Below, in pieces: positions 33,301 to 40,465 of a stretch of DNA of 64,000 nt. Both the position numbers and the translations under genes were made by a program. How positions within the stretch are numbered: the stretch's first letter is position 1; the number at the start of each line of letters is the position of its first letter. The notes beneath the pieces were generated by a model, which had not been told where the DNA came from, ran no database searches, and was given only the letters and a program-made list of their open reading frames with translations. Source of the stretch: Phycisphaerae bacterium RAS1 (lineage in GTDB: Bacteria; Planctomycetota; Phycisphaerae; UBA1845; Fen-1342); assembly GCA_007859745.1 (NCBI GenBank), contig SMLU01000001.1, positions 2,170,001-2,234,000 on the forward strand, read 5' to 3'.

Positions 33301-33538
33301 TCACCGGCTGATCGAACTGAACCACGATGTGCCGTTTTTCGCCGCGTGAGGCGGACGCGGAGAGCACGCCGCGCACGTCCTGCGGCGTGGCGGCCGAAAG
33401 CGCCGCGGGTCCGCTGCGCCACTTGATGTCTGCGGCCATACTCGCGGTTGAACTGGCGATCATTCCGGCGGTCAGACCGCCCCAGGCGATGGCGCGGCTG
33501 AATGAGCCGGCCGGCGTGAATTGCTTCAGACTGCGCAT
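30311..33538 (-). CDS. Secreted subtilisin-like (S8) serine protease with dockerin-like C-terminus
   Basis: This is a 1075-residue exported protease. ATG 33538 is chosen: GGAGG lies 8 nt upstream and a signal peptide follows (SFSRAIAWGGLTAGMIASSTASMA). The S8 triad is visible: Asp in VTVLVYDGGTA (about residue 258), His in SHATHVSGTIGGSG (about 287) and Ser in LCGTSMASPTVCG (about 483), with the oxyanion Asn in WANGNERQ (about 392). A prodomain-like stretch precedes, then a beta domain (DLDLRVFDPNNVQ, GTWRIEVHGF), a lectin- or jelly-roll-like region, a DCNENGIVDSDDIASG calcium-type linker and the shared dockerin-like domain ending in LLSGG. It probably processes or scavenges extracytoplasmic protein. 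Confidence 0.92.
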   Translation of the reverse strand: MRSLKQFTPAGSFSRAIAWGGLTAGMIASSTASMAADIKWRSGPAALSAATPQDVRGVLSASASRGEKRHIVVQFDQPVTPELRNELAASGIELGAYLGEQGYFAAVSPRADLDTAAGVTTITGASEIRPEWKMHPILASGKTPEWAQVGLTDGGDPIIGLYVLFHPDVDLIAEGKAAAEQYGALVQDYLYLVNGLVIEMPISIARQFAAHDSVQYIEQALPQLSENNASNRARIQADQLQAAPYNLTGAGVTVLVYDGGTARATHQDFNGRLTVHDASGQISHATHVSGTIGGSGTANATHKGMAPGVTILSYGLQSSGGIFLYTNPGDLQADYTAAFGQGADISNNSIGTNTESNGFDCNIQGDYGVTDALIDNIVRGSMGAPFRVVWANGNERQGNRCDIEGVGDYRSTAPPATAKNHITVGALNSNDDSMTTFSSWGPTDDGRLKPDISAPGCQSGGDNGVTSCTNTSDTAYAVLCGTSMASPTVCGISALILQDYRVQFPGADPRNSTLKIFLAHTAADLGNAGPDYQFGYGSVRAQAAVDFMRLGRFFEDSVSQAGTYVITTAVGAGDPQLKVTMAWDDAAGTPNVNPAIINDLDLRVFDPNNVQRFPWTLSLTTPSANAVQTVRNSVDNIEQVLVNSPMAGTWRIEVHGFNVPQGPQPFSLCCSHALNFPPSLQISLNSTLPTVLAPGATANVSVRIRAINDTVVANSPTMHVRYDAGPFIDIPLTFAGGEIWQATLPPPVCTAMPQYYFSADGTVSGEALNPPSAPATNYSFIVGTTTISLSDQMETDPGWTIGAPGDTATTGIWNRMDPQATTAQPEDDHTTNPGVNCWVTNGLNGGSDGANDVDGGATSLTSPTFDLSAAPDAVVSYWRWYSNSAGGAPNADIFRVQISSNNGASFSAVETVGPTGAGTSGGWIQHSFSVFDLDPPVTPTATMKLRFIAEDAATGSLIEAAVDDLQVSSFGCNASLDDCNENGIVDSDDIASGRSADVNSNNVPDECENPVVLGDMNCDGQVNILDINAFTLAISDPAAYALQYPGCNIDNGDINGDGNVDILDINGFVSLLSGG

Positions 33539-33825
33539 CCCAATGCCTCCGTGACAAGAGAGATAGAAAAAGGCCATCCCAGCAGCACGCGGGCGGGCGA
33601 CGGAAGGGCAGACTGCTGGACAGGCGCGAAAAACGAAGAAACGCACGAAGTCGCCGGCACGCGGCGATTCGCGAAATGCGCATGTCCCAGCGCGGCTCCC
33701 AACTGCCGCCTCGCCTCTTTACGTAGTATACCACGTCGGCAGGGGTCTTTCGGACGGCTCATGTCGGTTTTTCAGTATTAGGACCCGCGCATTTCGTCTG
33801 CCCAATCGGACCCTGTTCTCCGCTG
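33539..33825. other. Upstream region of the S8 protease and break region
   Basis: A TATACT at 33725-33730 (minus strand), about 190 nt before the protease start, is a possible -10. No -35 is seen. From about 33735 to 33825 the DNA follows the truncated gltD/preT-like frame without homology to that family. Nothing else was recognised. Confidence 0.35.
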
Positions 33826-34131
33826 TCACCTGCCTTCGCACAGCACCTCGACCGGGCAGGCTCGGGCGCACGAGCCGCCGAAGGTGTTGGCGCCGAGAAT
33901 CGTCCGCGCCGCGCCGAGCGCGTCTTTGTGCAGAATCTGGCGAATGAAGCGCGGGATGTCGATGTGCATCGGGCGGGCGCGCGTGCAGGGCGCGTCGTAG
34001 CAATACAGGCAGCGGGCCGCCTCCACCGCCGCCTGGCTTTCCGACAGCGGCGCGTGCAGTTGGGCGAATTCGGTTCCGACGGGCGCGGCGGGGAACGACG
34101 GCTGCAACCGGGCCTCGCTTTGCGTCGCCAA
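33826..34131 (-). pseudogene. N-terminal fragment of a GltD/PreT-type Fe-S oxidoreductase
   Basis: The frame encodes about 101 residues matching the N-terminal ferredoxin-like domain of glutamate synthase small subunit or dihydropyrimidine dehydrogenase PreT: EAARCLYCYDAPCTRARP, HIDIPRFIRQILHKDALGAA, NTFGGSCARACPVEVLCEG. It then ends at AGG TGA exactly where the family continues into the FAD domain (normally CEGACV). The whole FAD/NADPH portion, over 300 residues, is missing. One cluster Cys is replaced: TRARP instead of the usual TxACP. The only start available is TTG at 34131, at the junction with the next gene. Truncation and loss of a cluster ligand mark a decayed remnant. Confidence 0.8.
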
Positions 34132-34133
34132 TT

Positions 34134-36257
34134 GTGGCGAGGCGGCGTTGCCCGCGTCAATCGACCGTCCGCCGCACGTCCTGCACGCCCAATCCCTGCG
34201 GTGTGCGCGGCGCGTGCTGCATCGGCACCGATTCCTGCGAGATCATGACACAGGCCCAGTGCGTCTATCAGGCGGGTCAGTACCAGGGCGACAACACGAC
34301 GTGCACGCCCAACCCGTGCGGCCCGCGTACCGGCGCCTGTTGCCACGCGGACGGAACGTGCACCGCCCTCACCGCAGCGGAGTGCCTCGGGTATGGATGG
34401 ACGTTCCAGGGCGATAATTCGCTCTGCATAGAGGTGAACTGCGCGGCGGTGACCGGTGCATGCTGCATCGGCACCGATTCATGCGAAATCATGACGCAGG
34501 CGCAGTGCACGTTCCAATCGGGTCAGTACCAGGGTGACAACACGAGCTGCACGCCCAACCCCTGCGGCGTGCGCGGCGCGTGCTGCATTGGCACCGACTC
34601 GTGCGAGATCATGACGCAGGCGCAGTGCACGTTCCAATCGGGTCAGTACCAGGGTGACAACACGAGCTGCACGCCGAACCCCTGCGGCGTGCGCGGCGCG
34701 TGCTGCATCGGCACCGATTCGTGCGAGATCATGACGCAGGCCCAGTGCGAATATCAGGCGGGTCAGTACCGCGGCGACGGCACCACCTGCACGCCGAACC
34801 CCTGCGGTGGGCCGCCACAGACCGGCGCCTGCTGCGTCGGCAGCCAGTGCATCGCCAACCAGACGTTGCAGCAGTGCGTCGCTCTGACCGGCGCCTGGAT
34901 CGGACCCGGCTCGGTCTGCGGCCCCGGCATGTGCGGCGGCGGCGGCGGAACCGGCGCATGCTGCCTGCCCGACGGCACGTGCCAGGTAACGACCGCGCAG
35001 CAGTGCAGCATGATGAACGGCACCTACCACGGCGACGGGTCTGCCTGCGGCCCGACGACCTGCCCGCAGGTCACCCAAGGCGCCTGCTGCATGGCCGGCG
35101 GCGGAGCGTGCTTCGTGATGACCTCGATGAACTGCGGCCTGTCCGGCGGCATGTATCAGGGCGACGGCACGACCTGCGGGCCGACCACCTGCCCGCAGCC
35201 GCCGCAGAACGGCCGCTGCTGCCTGTCGAACGGCGCGTGCACGGAAACGACGATGGAAGACTGCGGCGTTCTGGGCGGGATGTTTGCAGGCCCGGGGACG
35301 ACCTGCGCCGGCGACCCGTGCGCCCAGCCGCCCGGAGATTTCCAGCTTCAATTGCCGCTCGACGGCGCGGTGGACGTGCCGGTTGCGCCGCTGTTCGACT
35401 GGAACGACGCGGCGGGCGTGGTCGACTATGACCTGTACGTTGACGACGACCCGGCGATTGGCAGTCCGGAGATCGCCGCCGCCAACCTGCTGATCAGCCA
35501 GTATCAGGCGCCGGACGACGCGCTGCAGCCCGCGACGACGTACTACTGGACGGTGATCGCCTACAACGCTTCGGGTGAAACGCAATCGAGCACGCACTCG
35601 TTCACGACCGGCGCCGCCGCCGCGGACTGCAACAGCAACGGCGTGCCGGATTTGCAGGACATCGCCGACGGAACCAGCCAGGACTGCAACGGCAACGCCG
35701 TGCCCGACGAGTGCGACATCGTTGCACAGCCGGGCGCCGGGCAGACGATCGATAGCGGGCCGCTGAACATGCTCATCCCGGAGAACCTCCCCCCCGGCAT
35801 TTCACACGCGATCAGCGTGGCTGAGACTGCGGCCGTCTACGACCTGAACGCGCAGCTCAGCATCGATCATACGTGGGTCGGCGACCTCGTGATCACGCTC
35901 ACTCACGGCGGAACCTCGGTGGTCCTGATCGATCGGCCGGGGCGACCGCCGGGAAGCACCGGGTTCGGCTGCGGCGCGGACAACTACGTGGCGATCGTGC
36001 TCGACGACGAGGGCGCGGGCGGCGCGATTGAGAACATGTGCGTCATGAACCTGACGTCGCCGCCCTCATACACGCCGAACAACCCGCTCAGCGCGCTCGT
36101 CGGCGCGAGCGCCGCCGGCGATTGGATTCTCACGGTGAGTGACAATGCGTCCGGCGACTTCGGAATCCTCGTTTCCTGGTCGCTGCTGCTCACGCCCGGC
36201 TCGCCGCCGGTAAGCATGGATGCGAATGGCAACGGAGTGCCGGACGAATGCGAGTAA
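34134..36257 (+). CDS. Cys-rich repeat protein with P-domain-like C-terminus, probably 5'-truncated
   Basis: This 707-residue protein starts abruptly inside a Cys-rich repeat with no signal peptide, next to the gltD/preT fragment, so its 5' end appears lost. Nine repeats of about 40 residues follow the plan GACC-x(4)-C-x(5)-C-x(12)-C-x(4)-C, with units 3 and 4 identical in protein. A fibronectin III-like segment comes next (YDLYVDDDP ... TTYYWTVIAYNASGETQSSTHSF), then a DCNSNGVPDLQDIADG linker. A proprotein-convertase P-like beta domain follows (LSIDHTWVGDLVITLTHGG ... AGDWILTVSDNASGDFG), ending in DANGNGVPDECE. Intact homologues would be exported structural or adhesive proteins. Without a secretion signal this copy may be non-functional. 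GTG 34134 is the first available start. Confidence 0.6.
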   Translation: MARRRCPRQSTVRRTSCTPNPCGVRGACCIGTDSCEIMTQAQCVYQAGQYQGDNTTCTPNPCGPRTGACCHADGTCTALTAAECLGYGWTFQGDNSLCIEVNCAAVTGACCIGTDSCEIMTQAQCTFQSGQYQGDNTSCTPNPCGVRGACCIGTDSCEIMTQAQCTFQSGQYQGDNTSCTPNPCGVRGACCIGTDSCEIMTQAQCEYQAGQYRGDGTTCTPNPCGGPPQTGACCVGSQCIANQTLQQCVALTGAWIGPGSVCGPGMCGGGGGTGACCLPDGTCQVTTAQQCSMMNGTYHGDGSACGPTTCPQVTQGACCMAGGGACFVMTSMNCGLSGGMYQGDGTTCGPTTCPQPPQNGRCCLSNGACTETTMEDCGVLGGMFAGPGTTCAGDPCAQPPGDFQLQLPLDGAVDVPVAPLFDWNDAAGVVDYDLYVDDDPAIGSPEIAAANLLISQYQAPDDALQPATTYYWTVIAYNASGETQSSTHSFTTGAAAADCNSNGVPDLQDIADGTSQDCNGNAVPDECDIVAQPGAGQTIDSGPLNMLIPENLPPGISHAISVAETAAVYDLNAQLSIDHTWVGDLVITLTHGGTSVVLIDRPGRPPGSTGFGCGADNYVAIVLDDEGAGGAIENMCVMNLTSPPSYTPNNPLSALVGASAAGDWILTVSDNASGDFGILVSWSLLLTPGSPPVSMDANGNGVPDECE
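34459..34698. repeat. Two near-identical 120-bp direct repeats
   Basis: 34459-34578 and 34579-34698 differ at only a handful of bases and encode the same 40-residue Cys-rich unit. Partial copies lie at about 34211-34330 and 34699-34810. They suggest recent duplication by slippage or unequal exchange. Confidence 0.85.
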
Positions 36258-36290
36258 GGGTAGCGTAGCTAATCAACAATGGCGCATCAT

Positions 36291-36346
36291 GGGTGGGACG
36301 GGCGTCTCGCCCGTCCCGCGCGACGGGCGAGACGCCCGTCCCACCC
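36291..36346. repeat. GGGCGTCTCGCCCG hairpin pair
   Basis: GGGTGGGACGGGCGTCTCGC... and the inverse ending GACGCCCGTCCCACCC form a 56-bp palindrome between convergent genes, nearly identical to the copies at 30190 and 57146. It could act as a terminator for both sides. Confidence 0.88.
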
Positions 36347-36368
36347 AATCAAGACGCAAACAGCCTAA

Positions 36369-38192
36369 CTAGGGCGGCGGCGGGAGCGACGACGGGAACC
36401 GCGGGTCGATCTGCGCCGCTCGACGCAGATGCGGCTCCGCCGCCGGCGCGTCACCGCGCGCCGCCAGGAGTCGGGCCAGATTGAAATGGGCGCCGGCGTG
36501 CTCAGCGTTGGACGCCAGTGCGGCGTGCAGCAACGCCTCGGCCTCGGCCGCTGCGCCGCGTTGCATGAGGAGCAGCGCGAGGTTGTTACAGACGTCGGCG
36601 TCCGCGGGGGTCCGTTGCAGCGCGGCGCGATAGGCGGCTTCCGCCTCATCCAGCCGGCCGAGCGTCGCCAGCATCACGCCTCGGTTGTAATGCAGATGAG
36701 CTTGTTCGGGGGTCCGCTGCAGCGCCTCACACAGGTAGGCCGCTGCGCGCTCGAATTCGCCGCGCCCGGCCGCCTGTTCTCCCAGTCCGGTCTGCAGCCA
36801 GGCAATCCGCTGGGTCAGCCGCGGCGAGCGCAGCAGTCCCCAGCGCTCGCAAAGCAGCAACGGCCGCAGGGCGTGCGCCAGCGCGGTCGACTCCGGGGCG
36901 GCTGTTCCGGCGTGCGCGGCGCGCTGCAGGGCGTCGCAGCGGCGATGACCGATGAACTCGTGCGCGCGGATGACGCCGCTGTGGGCTGCCAGCGCGGCGA
37001 AGAGGATGGCGGCGGCGACGTACGCGACTCCCCCGGTCGTCAACCTCCCGGCGCGACGGAGCGTCAGCACGTTGAACCGCACATCCGGCCGCGTCATGAG
37101 CCGCAGCGTCAAGAGCGCCAGGTAGGCGGTGATTGCGCCCAGGCCGAGGGTCATCAGAAACGGCACGGCGTCATACAGTCCGCGGAAGATCAGCAGGGTG
37201 GCAGTGAATACCGCGGCCATCAGCACGTCTTCGGCGGCGCTGAAATGAAACGCGGGCCAGATGCGCCGCAGCGGCCTCCAGGAGCGGAGCGCGGGGGGCG
37301 TGGTGAAGCCGAACTTCACCGCTTCGTTCGGACAGGCGCTGACGCAGTCCAGGTCTTTCAGGCAATTGGCGTTGACGACCGTGCCGTACTTCAGGAGCTC
37401 TTCGTGCACACGCACGTGCGATGAGCAGGCCGCCGTGCACGTGCCGCACTGGGAGCAGTCGCCGGCGGCGACGATGCGGCCCGGCGCGGCGCGGTCGGCG
37501 AGGCGAAAGACGGCCCCGTAGGGGCAGGCATAGGTGCAGAAGGAGCGTGAGCCGAGCACATACACGATCGCGAATCCGCACACGGCGAAGGTGAGCGCCG
37601 TCACCCACGGCCCCGGCAGGTTTCGCCAGAAATCGGTCGTGACGTAGGATGCCCAGCCATCGGCATCGGAGAAGACGCGCAGCGTCGGCGGCGGGCGGCC
37701 CTCCCAGAAGCGGACCGCCTGCGGCCAGACGAACATGTAGAGCATCGCCAGCAGCGGGACCCAGAGCAGAACGCGCGAGCGGATCGGCCGCGGGCGGATG
37801 TGCAGTTTCTCCAGAAGCCAGGCGCACAAATCCTGAAGCGCGAGGATGTGGCAGCCCCAGCCGCAGAAGAACCGACCGAAGATCGCCGTCGCGGCGACGG
37901 CGGTGAGCATGAACAGGAACCCGGCGGTCACGATGCCGAGCTCGAGCGTGTAGAGGACTTCGTTCAGTTCGAGCGGGGCGAGCGTCTTGCCGGCGATTTT
38001 CCAGTGCGCGATGTGAACGCCCATCAGGACGTAGACAGAGATGAGCGTCGCTGCTCGCCAGCGGGCGTACTTGTTGGGTCGCACCGCGGGCGGGCCGCCG
38101 TCATGAGTCGGCGCGGGGGCGTCGCGGCGCTGCGCGGACCCCGAGCGCCGGAGAGGCGAATGAACCGCTAGCGATTGGGGACGGCGTCGCAC
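36369..38192 (-). CDS. NapH/CcoG-like membrane polyferredoxin fused to TPR repeats
   Basis: This is a 607-residue inner-membrane redox protein. The N-terminal half has transmembrane helices with the paired FFCGWGCH and SFCTYACPYG motifs of NapH/CcoG/NosR-type proteins. A cytoplasmic ferredoxin segment with two [4Fe-4S] motifs follows (CSQCGTCTAACSSHV and CLKDLDCVSACPNEA). After two more helices the last roughly 180 residues are TPR repeats (HLHYNRGVMLATLGRLDEAEAAYRAAL; ADVCNNLALLLMQRG; AGAHFNLARLLAARGD). Such proteins pass electrons across the membrane or assist metalloenzyme assembly. The TPR fusion is unusual. The start may be internal (M58, MGVHIAHWK), because the first 45 residues are Arg/Pro-rich. 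Confidence 0.85.
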   Translation of the reverse strand: MRRRPQSLAVHSPLRRSGSAQRRDAPAPTHDGGPPAVRPNKYARWRAATLISVYVLMGVHIAHWKIAGKTLAPLELNEVLYTLELGIVTAGFLFMLTAVAATAIFGRFFCGWGCHILALQDLCAWLLEKLHIRPRPIRSRVLLWVPLLAMLYMFVWPQAVRFWEGRPPPTLRVFSDADGWASYVTTDFWRNLPGPWVTALTFAVCGFAIVYVLGSRSFCTYACPYGAVFRLADRAAPGRIVAAGDCSQCGTCTAACSSHVRVHEELLKYGTVVNANCLKDLDCVSACPNEAVKFGFTTPPALRSWRPLRRIWPAFHFSAAEDVLMAAVFTATLLIFRGLYDAVPFLMTLGLGAITAYLALLTLRLMTRPDVRFNVLTLRRAGRLTTGGVAYVAAAILFAALAAHSGVIRAHEFIGHRRCDALQRAAHAGTAAPESTALAHALRPLLLCERWGLLRSPRLTQRIAWLQTGLGEQAAGRGEFERAAAYLCEALQRTPEQAHLHYNRGVMLATLGRLDEAEAAYRAALQRTPADADVCNNLALLLMQRGAAAEAEALLHAALASNAEHAGAHFNLARLLAARGDAPAAEPHLRRAAQIDPRFPSSLPPPP

Positions 38193-38493
38193 ACGCGGCT
38201 CTTTTCTTTCGCCCCGCCGGGGCTGCTCGGTCCTAGATCGCTGAGATCCCCGGGCTTGCGCCCGGGGGATTAGAAGCTATCCCAAAACTCTTTCCGAGCC
38301 GCGACCGTGAGGGAGCGGAAACATAAGAACCGCTTGCTTACGCGCGCGGCTCGGATCGAAAACCGGAACACAGCGTTGCTGAAGAACGCAGCGTTGCTGA
38401 AGAACGCAGCGTTGCCGCGTTCGGCGTCCGGCTTTCACTCGCTACTCGCTACTCGCTATTCGCTATTCGCTATTCGCTACTCGCTACTCGTTT
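38193..38493. repeat. Repeat-rich gap: solo IS end and simple tandem repeats
   Basis: This 301-bp gap holds a hairpin ATCCCCGGGC...GCCCGGGGGAT (about 38246-38270), a solo IS end (38271-38288) and a GAGCCGCG/GCGCGCGGCTC block shared with 58500-58530. It also holds three tandem copies of CAGCGTTGCTGAAGAACG (about 38371-38415) and about seven copies of TCGCTACTCGCTATTCG-like 9-mers (about 38437-38490). No gene was seen. Confidence 0.8.
38271..38288. mobile_element. Solo end of an IS427-like element
   Basis: TAGAAGCTATCCCAAAAC matches the left terminal repeat of the IS at 4162-4179 in 17 of 18 bases. No transposase and no opposite end are nearby, so it is a relic or a deletion scar. Confidence 0.65.
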
Positions 38494-40356
38494 CTACGGA
38501 CAGTTTCCGGCGACGCATGCGACAAACGGGTTGATGTCCAGAATGTCGACCGACCCGTCGCCGTTCATGTCGGCCAGGTCACGGTCGCACGCGGGATACG
38601 CCGAGCCATACGCGGCCGGGTCGCTGAGCGCCAGCACGAAGGCGTTGATGTCGAGGATGTCCACGCTTCCGTCGCAATTGAGGTCGCCGCGCAGGAAGCC
38701 GGCGAGCTTGTAGGACGCGGTGGCCATCGCGATCGGCGGGCACTTGTCGGTTTGCTCCCAGAGGGCGTAGAGAATGTCGCCCCAGTTGTCGGTGACGTTG
38801 GCGTCGCGCAGGCCTTCGATATAGTGCGGCGTGACGGTCTGGTAGTAGGCCGTGACGTCCACGCGCGTGGCGCCGGCCGGAATCAGGTAATAGTTGTCAT
38901 CCCAATACTGGCCGTCGGCGTAGGTCGTCGCGACCGCCGGCGCGCCGGCCGCCGCGTACGCCGCGTTGTTGAAGCCGCGCGGCGGAATGCGCGTGTCCTT
39001 CACGATCGTGTCGGCGATCGACATCTTCATGGTCTCGCCGGCGGGCAGGCCGGTGATGCCGGCGGCGTACGGGCTGAGGCCGATGCGCATCTGGTAGACC
39101 TCGGTGCTGGCCTCGTCGAGGTGCGCGGTGGCGGAGTCGTAGTGGCCGTATTCGCCGATGAGCACGTCTGCCGCGTCGTAGAACTTGGCATTCACCCACG
39201 CCCGGCGGCCCTCGATGTGGCCGGTCGGAATCTTGTGGCCGCTTTCGTTGTAGACGCGGGTGCGCAGTGTGCCGGCGAGCTGCTGGGCGTCGAGCGTCAC
39301 GGCCCGTTCCAGCATCTCGATTGCCTTCAGCTTGCCGGCTTCGAGCGCGACGGGATCGACGCCGGGATCATTGGCGTAGTGAATGCCGATGATATCGAGC
39401 ACCCACTTGCTGGCGCCGGCGAACTCATGCACGGCGGCGTCCGGCCGGGTGGGGCCGAAGTAGCAGGATTGGGCCTCGGTCTTGGGCATGTGGCAGTCCT
39501 GGCAGGAACTGACGACCGGGCCGCCGGTTCCGCCGAAGCGCCCGCCCATGTCCACGCCGCCGTTGGCGAACGCGCTCAGCTTCCACTCGGTGTAGGTGCG
39601 TTCGAGCGGGAACTGGTGGTGCAGGTTCTCGGTGGGCGTGGGCTCGTCCAGGTTGTTGTAGCGGTAGGTGCCGTCGGGCTGGCGGGTGACGGCCACGTTG
39701 CCGACGTCGTGACAGGTGCCGCAGAAATCGCCGCTGCGGAAGAAGGGCGAGGGAAGCGACTGGTGCGGGGACATGGCGTCGGTCCGCGGACCGCGGCGCG
39801 TGGCGGTCGGGTCGAGGACGAACATGGAGTTGCCGTAGTGCTGCGGGACATCGGCGAGTCCGGCGAGGATGGCGTCGTCTTCGGGCGGGCTGACGCCGGC
39901 CTCGTAGAATGGATTGACCATGCTGTGGCAGAAGTGGCAGTTGATGCCGTCGCGGTCACGGTCGTCGAGCGAGTTTCCACTGGGGTCGTAGGCGTTTCCG
40001 GTGACGAAGCTCATCGGCACGTGGCAGCGCATGCAGAAGTAGCCGACGTTGGCGACGTCCTGGTTGGCGGTGGTCATCTGGGCGTAGAAGAGCGGATCGC
40101 GGCCCGCCTGGCCCATCAGGCTGCCTTTCCAGGTCGCCATTGGTTCGACGGCCGGCGCGAAGTAGCCGTGGCAGACGCTGCACGCGTCAGACCGTGCGAA
40201 GTTCTCGGCCGGCACGCCCCCCAATTGCGTTCCGGATAAATGAAAGTCCTGAAACGTCATGTTGAAGATGGCGGCGCTGGACGCGACCGCGGTGGCCAGG
40301 CCCAGGGACGTGAGGATCCACCGCCGCATGCGGGCAGCGCTGGGAGCGGACGACAT
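38494..40356 (-). CDS. Exported pentaheme c-type cytochrome with dockerin-like C-terminus
   Basis: This 620-residue protein has an N-terminal membrane or signal segment (WILTSLGLATAVASSAAIF) and five CxxCH heme sites: C59 (CSVCH), C108 (CMRCH), C140 (CHFCH), C212 (CGTCH) and C285 (CQDCH). The middle region (AIEMLERAVTLDAQQLAGTLRTRVYNESGHKIPTG as two blocks) resembles multiheme cytochromes of unknown partner. The last 65 residues are the dockerin-like domain (GDLNCDGSVDILDIN ... MNGDGSVDILDIN), ending in AGNCP. Start ATG 40356 has AGGAGG 8 nt upstream. A palindrome-overlapped promoter precedes it, so expression is probably redox- or metal-regulated. It would move electrons in the periplasm or at the surface. 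Confidence 0.87.
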   Translation of the reverse strand: MSSAPSAARMRRWILTSLGLATAVASSAAIFNMTFQDFHLSGTQLGGVPAENFARSDACSVCHGYFAPAVEPMATWKGSLMGQAGRDPLFYAQMTTANQDVANVGYFCMRCHVPMSFVTGNAYDPSGNSLDDRDRDGINCHFCHSMVNPFYEAGVSPPEDDAILAGLADVPQHYGNSMFVLDPTATRRGPRTDAMSPHQSLPSPFFRSGDFCGTCHDVGNVAVTRQPDGTYRYNNLDEPTPTENLHHQFPLERTYTEWKLSAFANGGVDMGGRFGGTGGPVVSSCQDCHMPKTEAQSCYFGPTRPDAAVHEFAGASKWVLDIIGIHYANDPGVDPVALEAGKLKAIEMLERAVTLDAQQLAGTLRTRVYNESGHKIPTGHIEGRRAWVNAKFYDAADVLIGEYGHYDSATAHLDEASTEVYQMRIGLSPYAAGITGLPAGETMKMSIADTIVKDTRIPPRGFNNAAYAAAGAPAVATTYADGQYWDDNYYLIPAGATRVDVTAYYQTVTPHYIEGLRDANVTDNWGDILYALWEQTDKCPPIAMATASYKLAGFLRGDLNCDGSVDILDINAFVLALSDPAAYGSAYPACDRDLADMNGDGSVDILDINPFVACVAGNCP

Positions 40357-40386
40357 GTGAGTTGCCTCCTTTGAGCGGGGGACGTT

Positions 40387-40439
40387 GTGCTATTATCGAT
40401 CTATTTATCCATAATAGCACCCGAAATATCCTCCGTCAA
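40387..40439 (-). promoter_or_regulatory. Sigma70-type promoter overlapped by a 34-bp palindrome
   Basis: On the minus strand TTGACG (40434-40439), 17 nt, TATTAT (40411-40416) forms a near-consensus promoter for the pentaheme cytochrome. An AT-rich imperfect palindrome covers 40387-40420, with arms GTGCTATTAT and ATAATAGCAC exactly complementary and an inner TATGGATAAATAGATCGATA. It overlaps the -10 and the start site, as a repressor operator would. The inner ATGGATAAAT resembles sites of some Rrf2-family regulators (inference). Confidence 0.75.
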
Positions 40440-40465
40440 GCGGATTTCGTCGCCGCCCGCCACCG

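Noticed and set aside
38371-38490. Simple tandem repeats as a replication origin or iteron set
   Set aside because: No DnaA boxes, AT-rich stretch or replication gene; the repeats are short and degenerate and abut a cytochrome gene end.
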